Shown: positions 31,950-37,717 of the stretch, piece after piece
Numbering within the stretch: the stretch's first letter is position 1
Layout: each line of letters begins with the position of its first letter
DNA from: Phycisphaerae bacterium
GTDB lineage: Bacteria; Planctomycetota; Phycisphaerae; UBA1845
DNA: 37,717 bases
Direction of reading: 5' to 3'
Assembly (NCBI GenBank): GCA_020056715.1
Contig: JAGVHG010000058.1
Location: 1 to 37,717 of the forward strand
Notes under the pieces: model-generated
The model's database searches: none
What the model saw: only the letters and a program-made list of their open reading frames with translations
What the model was told of the DNA's origin: nothing
Position numbers and translations under genes: made by a program

Positions 31950-32145
31950 CCCGGCATCCTACCATTACCCAAACACGTCGACAAGCAGAGGCCGGAATGG
32001 AAACTCACAGGGGGCCTCGGTGCCCGACGCGTTCCCCGCCATCGATCACCCGCGACGTAATATCAGTAGATTGAGCGTCTCCGCGCCCCATCCGCGAGGG
32101 ACGACGGTGCAGGGTCCGCTTTCTCACGGGAGCGGCTCGGATCAA

Positions 32146-32196
32146 TCGACATCGGAGCGAAGCGCAGATCCGCCAAAGGCGGAATCTCCGTCGATC
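32146..32196. terminator. Large stem-loop after the LptC-like gene
   Basis: TCCGCC (32169-32174) and GGCGGA (32178-32183) form an inner stem around AAA. Outer segments ATCGAC/GTCGAT and GGAG/CTCC extend it to about 50 nt, touching the stop at 32195. It could terminate the minus-strand gene; no T-run follows. Confidence 0.45.
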
Positions 32197-35100
32197 ATTG
32201 CCCTTTGACGGTGGTTTGGACGAGTTCGAGCTTGCCCGTGGCCAGGTTGTAGAAGAGCCGTTCGGTCGTCACCTGATTGGGCAGCTTGCCGGGCTTTTGC
32301 GTCACGATGTGCGCCTTGCGCTGTTTCGTTCCTGAAATAGCGAGAATCTGCCGAGGCCGCTCGTAGATGACACTGTCCGCGGTGACGGACAGGCCCTCGA
32401 CCTGATCCTGCAAGATGACGGACCCGGCGGCCTGGAACTGCCGCAAGCGGTCCGAACTGAGGCGGCCCATACGCGTCCCCGATGGATCTTCACGCGGCGC
32501 GGCGCGGTCGAGGAAATCAACCGTGAGCACGTCACAGGTAAGGAAGGTCGAGCGACCCGGCGGAAGTGCCGCGGCGCCGCCACTCGCGGTCTGGAACAAA
32601 CGTTGAAGTTCCGCCCCGCTGAAGTGCTTCAATTGCACCCGTCCCTCGAACCGCGTCTGGGCGATGGAGAAGTCGTACCACATCCGCTCGCGCCATTCGA
32701 TGAGCGTCTTGGACGGGCCGGAGTCCTTGTCCATCCCGAAAAGGTCGCTACCCGTCCGCTGCGTCGAGTCGCGGGAGGACGAATCGGGGCGGAAGTCCTC
32801 AAGCTGCAAAGTCCCCGGCCCTTCGATCAACATCTTGGACACATCGGAGCGCAGATTGACCGACAGCTTGGGACCGGCGATCCGTGATCGGCTGGCAGGC
32901 TCCCCGGTTTTGGCATCCATCTCCGACATGACCGCGACGGCATGTCCGTCGGCGAGGATATAGGCCGGCTCTTTAGCAAACGCCCCGCCGGCCAAACGCC
33001 CCTCGCCCTTCGGCACCTTCCCCAAAGCCTCGTCGACGAACGGTTGCAGAATCCCCCATTGATTGACCTTCGTCATTTCGGACGACGGCAGGGGCGCGTC
33101 GTCGAACTCCACCAGCAATTGATCGCAATCGAAGGTCGTCGTCGTTTCACTCGTCGCGTGGACCTCGCCGGAGAAAACCGCCCGGTTCTCCCGTCCACGA
33201 TACTTCATCGAGTCGGACCAGGTGATGATGATCGGTATGGGCTTGGATACCTTCCGCCCGTCGAGGTCCTTGCCCGACATAAGCGTCAAACGCCCCTCAC
33301 CCGGCACCTCGGCCCATTGGTCGGGCACGTCGAGCGTGATCCGCCGGCCGGTCACGGTGAAGGTATCGAGGCGTACGGAGGCCGGACTCTCCGCCGTTCC
33401 CGTAACCAGGGCCTTTTCAATCTCCCGCCCGTTCACCACCGTGCAATCCAATTCCTCTGCCGATAAATCAAGCTTCTGCGCGGGGTCGAACACCGTCACC
33501 GCACCAACGGCCTGCAACCGATTCACCCCGATGTGCGCGCTTTTCTTTCCGGCTTCCGCCTCGGCGAGCGGCGCGAAATCAGCAACCAATCTGTCCCTCG
33601 CATGGAGCGTACGTTCACCCTGAACGGCCACGACGTCGCCCGTGGCCGTTGCCGTCCGCGGCTGCGATCGTCCGTCGGCGTCGGTAGTCAATGCCACGTC
33701 GATTCCATCACAGGTGATGCGGTCGCCGCCCCTTCGAGGCTCAGGGCTAGCCTGGGTCATCACCACGTTGCCCCGGCCGATGAGCCGCTCTACCGCTTGT
33801 CGATCGCCGCGAATGCCGCGTTGTGCGGCGAAGTCCAGGTCGATAGCGACGGCCTCGACCCGCGTGTCGTCCTGTTGCATGGCCACGCGACCCGTGAACG
33901 ACGCCCGATCCAGAACGCGGTGCTCGCGCGTGGAAACGCCGCCCGTGAAATCCACCGTCGTCTTGCTGACGAACCGCCCTTGGGCGATCAGTTCCTTCCC
34001 GAAGTCGATAAACGACGCGGTTTTCGGCATCGACGACGACACTGCGACGGAGACGCCCTTGTCATCCACGCCGCTCGTGAGCCGACCCGGCCCCGTGACC
34101 TGAATGTCCAACGCATCCCCGCGCCGGCGAATGGAGGCCGATACACCCGTCATCGCTCCCTGATCCGACGAACGGACGATCACCGGGTCCTCCTCCGTCC
34201 CAAACAGCCGGACCTCCGAACCGTCGGGTTCATAGGTGAGCTTGGAGCACACCGCATCGCCTTCGGGATACGACAACCGCGCAGGGGCGCCAATCGCCGT
34301 CACTCGTGCTTGGACTTCATCCGCCCATCGTTCGTCGCCTCGTGAAAGGGCGTCGACCAATAGTTTCCCCGTCCAATCCAAAACGATCCGGTCTCGAGTC
34401 GGCATCACGGGCTGGTCCGCCGGTGCGGCCGTCGGTCCCGGCGCGCCGGCAGAGCGGACGCGGTCTTTGTCCTCGTCGGAAAAATTGCGCAGGATTTCCA
34501 AGACGTCGGCCTGCAAACGCGACCGCGTCGCATCCCCTGCGAGCTGCTTCGCGTCCACGTCCCCCTCGAACCGTGCAAAGTACTTGATCGGCTGCTCGGG
34601 CGCTTTCTCCTGCGCTTCCGTTCGGAAGACCGGGAGTGCGCTTGTCTGGGCCACGGGTTGCGGTGGTTGTATCGCCGGCGCGGCATCCGCAGCCGCTTCT
34701 AGTTGCTGGCGATCGAGACGCGATTGGATCGTCGTCCGCAGCCAGTCCGTAAGCGTGGTCCGTTTCTCGCCCCGGCGATCAATACCCGGAACATTCACCC
34801 CCAGTTGCGCGCCGCGCTCGAACAGTTCGAGTCGGCCGCCGCGGGCGATCCGCAACGACTCGACGCGGCTGTCCGCCTCGTTGAATCGGATTTCCAAGCC
34901 CTCCGCCCGAAGCTCCACGTCCCGCGCCACAACGTGGATCGAGCCGGGAACCACCAGCTTGGAGTATTCCAGATCGAACTCGATTTGCTCCACCTCGACC
35001 CGCACCAGCTCGTATGGATCAATTCGATTTCGCTCTTCGTCGGAAAGAGACGCTTTGTCCTTCTCCGACCGCCGGTCGAATTCGATCACCACGTTGCCGG

Positions 35101-35545
35101 TGAGCTGCCCACGCTGGGGGTCCAGACCGCCGCCGCTTTTTCGCTGGGCCTCCAAGACGCCCTCCCGCGCCGTGATCCGCACGTCGTTGCCGTCCTTGGT
35201 GCGCATGCGCACCTGCGGATCGGTAAGCAAAAACTCATGGTCCGAGCCGTCTTTGGGGACCCAGTCGCTGACCGCAAGCTCCAGTTGAGCGCGAGTCCCT
35301 TCACGCGGATAGATGGTGATGGTGATATTCTGCCCCGGGCCGATGGATTGCTGACCCACCGAAACACCGGGACTCTCCATCGACGAGCGACTTCGTTCCG
35401 AGACGCTTGGAACGCTGGGCGGCGACGGCAATCGCGGTCCGCGCTGCAGCGTCGCGGACTCTCCCTCCAACTGGCTGTACTGGTACATAGAGAAACAGAC
35501 CAGCAGGATCGCCAGCGTCGCCGAGGCAACGACCAGCGTTCGCAC
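32195..35545 (-). CDS. Very large LptC/LptA (OstA)-like envelope protein
   Basis: The 1116-residue protein has an N-terminal helix (LVVASATLAILLVCFSMYQY) and then a Pro/Ser-rich linker before repeated beta-strands. The strands read like OstA/LptA jellyrolls: TGNVVIEFDRR, LIGRGNVVMTQ, FQAAGSVILQDQVEGLSVTADSVIYERPRQILAISG. Such folds carry LPS across the periplasm (LptC and LptA are under 200 residues), so several copies appear to be joined or enlarged. Residues 280-330 are Pro/Ala/Gln-rich. The start is GTG 35545, 103 bp after kdsC, and the kdsC to lptC order matches E. coli kdsC-lptC-lptA-lptB, supporting an LPS role. No lptB-like ATPase is in view. The residue-level fold is inference; a cell-surface glycolipid exporter component is the best guess. 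Confidence 0.65.
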   Translation of the reverse strand: MRTLVVASATLAILLVCFSMYQYSQLEGESATLQRGPRLPSPPSVPSVSERSRSSMESPGVSVGQQSIGPGQNITITIYPREGTRAQLELAVSDWVPKDGSDHEFLLTDPQVRMRTKDGNDVRITAREGVLEAQRKSGGGLDPQRGQLTGNVVIEFDRRSEKDKASLSDEERNRIDPYELVRVEVEQIEFDLEYSKLVVPGSIHVVARDVELRAEGLEIRFNEADSRVESLRIARGGRLELFERGAQLGVNVPGIDRRGEKRTTLTDWLRTTIQSRLDRQQLEAAADAAPAIQPPQPVAQTSALPVFRTEAQEKAPEQPIKYFARFEGDVDAKQLAGDATRSRLQADVLEILRNFSDEDKDRVRSAGAPGPTAAPADQPVMPTRDRIVLDWTGKLLVDALSRGDERWADEVQARVTAIGAPARLSYPEGDAVCSKLTYEPDGSEVRLFGTEEDPVIVRSSDQGAMTGVSASIRRRGDALDIQVTGPGRLTSGVDDKGVSVAVSSSMPKTASFIDFGKELIAQGRFVSKTTVDFTGGVSTREHRVLDRASFTGRVAMQQDDTRVEAVAIDLDFAAQRGIRGDRQAVERLIGRGNVVMTQASPEPRRGGDRITCDGIDVALTTDADGRSQPRTATATGDVVAVQGERTLHARDRLVADFAPLAEAEAGKKSAHIGVNRLQAVGAVTVFDPAQKLDLSAEELDCTVVNGREIEKALVTGTAESPASVRLDTFTVTGRRITLDVPDQWAEVPGEGRLTLMSGKDLDGRKVSKPIPIIITWSDSMKYRGRENRAVFSGEVHATSETTTTFDCDQLLVEFDDAPLPSSEMTKVNQWGILQPFVDEALGKVPKGEGRLAGGAFAKEPAYILADGHAVAVMSEMDAKTGEPASRSRIAGPKLSVNLRSDVSKMLIEGPGTLQLEDFRPDSSSRDSTQRTGSDLFGMDKDSGPSKTLIEWRERMWYDFSIAQTRFEGRVQLKHFSGAELQRLFQTASGGAAALPPGRSTFLTCDVLTVDFLDRAAPREDPSGTRMGRLSSDRLRQFQAAGSVILQDQVEGLSVTADSVIYERPRQILAISGTKQRKAHIVTQKPGKLPNQVTTERLFYNLATGKLELVQTTVKGQ

Positions 35546-35648
35546 CAGTCCGCTCGCCGGGCGACGCCTTTGGGCGCCACCGGCTGCGTGCAGCCCGTGT
35601 TCGTCGGGGACGACAGAGGCGTGACGTTTGTGATTCGTGGGATTCGTC

Positions 35649-36155
35649 TTACATCTCCCGCAACAATGCCGGCGACCAGCGCTTCTGTATACGGAGGATC
35701 AACTCGATCACTTCCGCGACGGCACCGCATCCCCCGGCGCGACGGGTCACGTATTGAGCTGATCTCTTCACTGCGGGAACCGCATCCGCAACCGCGACCG
35801 GCCACGCGCAACGCGACATCGGACCCAAATCGGGCAAATCGTCGCCTACGTAGGCGACCGCTTCGTTTACGCAATCCGCCGACGCAAGGATCGCCTCATA
35901 CCCCGCAAGTTTGTCGGCGACACCCAATTTGACCCACTCAATCCCCAACTCCGCGGCGCGCTTCGCCACGTCCCGCCCCTCTCGACCGGACAAGATGGCA
36001 ACCTTTCCGCCGCTGTGCTTCCATAGCATGATCGCGCACCCGTCGTGGACGTGGAACCGTCTCGCCGACTCATCCTCCTCAGAGGGCGATATCCGCCCGT
36101 CGGTGAGGACACCGTCAACGTCCAGAATCAGCAGTTTTACCCCCGTAGGCTCCAT
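35649..36155 (-). CDS. kdsC: 3-deoxy-D-manno-octulosonate 8-phosphate phosphatase
   Basis: KdsC hydrolyses KDO-8-phosphate in the path to the LPS inner core. It is a cap-less HAD tetramer: LLILDVDGVLTDG carries the nucleophile and acid Asp pair, AILSGREG is motif II, KLAGYEAIL carries the Lys, and AYVGDDLPDLGPM is motif IV. The tail YVTRRAGGCGAVAEVIELIL is the usual KdsC C-terminus. From ATG 36155 the protein is 168 residues. An open frame extends to TTG 36209, but a possible promoter (TTGTCT, 17 bp, GATACT) overlaps that extra part, so I prefer the internal ATG; its GGGAG sits very close. The gene precedes the LptC-like gene. Confidence 0.9.
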   Translation of the reverse strand: MEPTGVKLLILDVDGVLTDGRISPSEEDESARRFHVHDGCAIMLWKHSGGKVAILSGREGRDVAKRAAELGIEWVKLGVADKLAGYEAILASADCVNEAVAYVGDDLPDLGPMSRCAWPVAVADAVPAVKRSAQYVTRRAGGCGAVAEVIELILRIQKRWSPALLREM

Positions 36156-36226
36156 CACTCCCACCGGCGACAAACCGTGTAGTATCGCACGAAGTGGTCG
36201 ATCAGACAAGCCGCCTCGCCCGGCGA

Positions 36227-36255
36227 TTGGCGCGTTAACCCCACGTACCTATACT
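36227..36255 (+). promoter_or_regulatory. Promoter of the dnaJ-like gene
   Basis: TTGGCG at 36227-36232 and TATACT at 36250-36255 have exactly 17-bp spacing. The transcript would have a leader of roughly 90 nt. No CIRCE-type inverted repeat is seen. Confidence 0.6.
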
Positions 36256-36297
36256 GATTGGGCGAACGGGCGTCTTTGGCTCGCAGGTTGTAGTTGA

Positions 36298-37699
<1,402 letters not shown>

Positions 37700-37700
<1 letters not shown>

Positions 37701-37717
37701 TGCAGTTTCCACCAAAT
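37700..37717 (+). CDS. Start of the next gene, cut by the window edge
   Basis: ATG at 37700-37702 overlaps the previous stop as TGATG and opens MQFPPN before the sequence ends. The tight overlap suggests a third gene in the dnaJ-like operon. Nothing about its function can be seen. Confidence 0.35.

Noticed and set aside
34236-35288. Long plus-strand frame over the LptC-like gene
   Set aside because: Ser/Arg-rich translation with no domain, lying opposite a gene with clear strand patterns and synteny with kdsC.

Overview
The window is about 37.7 kb of GC-rich DNA that reads as a chromosomal segment of a Planctomycetota bacterium, probably Phycisphaerae-like or uncultured. The assignment is inference. 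It rests on secreted proteins with dockerin-type EF-hand repeats (DLDNNGHVDLGDFA, DMNQDGDVDLSDFA), a fused AroD-AroE enzyme, many palindromic intergenic repeats, and LPS-type genes (kdsC, lptC/lptA-like) that indicate an outer membrane. No rRNA, tRNA, CRISPR array, transposase or phage gene was found.

Layout, left to right. Positions 1-7.4 kb hold rpmB, a GbsR/MarR-type regulator, a secreted matrixin-like metalloprotease with a C-terminal dockerin, a small membrane protein, a LOG-family phosphoribohydrolase, an HNH nuclease whose expected N-terminus has no normal start codon, and a secreted Cys-rich repeat protein with an N-terminal dockerin. Positions 7.4-10.8 kb carry murQ, a GHL10-type lipoprotein hydrolase and a ROK-family protein, which together suggest uptake or recycling of peptidoglycan amino sugars. 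Positions 10.9-15.0 kb carry full-length cobalamin-dependent metH, converging on a hicB-hicA toxin-antitoxin pair.

Positions 15.1-22.3 kb hold a SurA/parvulin-like lipoprotein followed by a two-helix membrane protein. These converge on aroDE-aroK, which form a tight shikimate-pathway pair. A membrane transglutaminase-like protein and a long-form SppA follow on the plus strand. On the minus strand, 22.4-27.7 kb carries a MazE/MazF-like pair, polA, and a MutS2 that lacks its C-terminal Smr nuclease domain. A DegP/HtrA-like protease diverges from mutS2.

The most accessory-looking part is 29.0-32.2 kb. It has a perfect 16-bp parS-type palindrome with no parAB in view, a 34-bp element whose inverted copy lies 26 kb away, a double hairpin, and a single large gene that fuses an N6-adenine methyltransferase to a BsuBI/PstI-family restriction endonuclease. 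The right end (32.2-37.7 kb) has a very large LptC/LptA-like protein downstream of kdsC, then a CbpA/DnaJ-type co-chaperone overlapping a small membrane protein. A new gene begins at the edge.

Most genes are housekeeping. The points that merit follow-up are the one-chain PstI-type restriction-modification protein, the orphan parS, the hairpin repeat family (one copy lies inside the polA coding sequence), the truncated MutS2, and the chimeric or startless N-termini of two genes.
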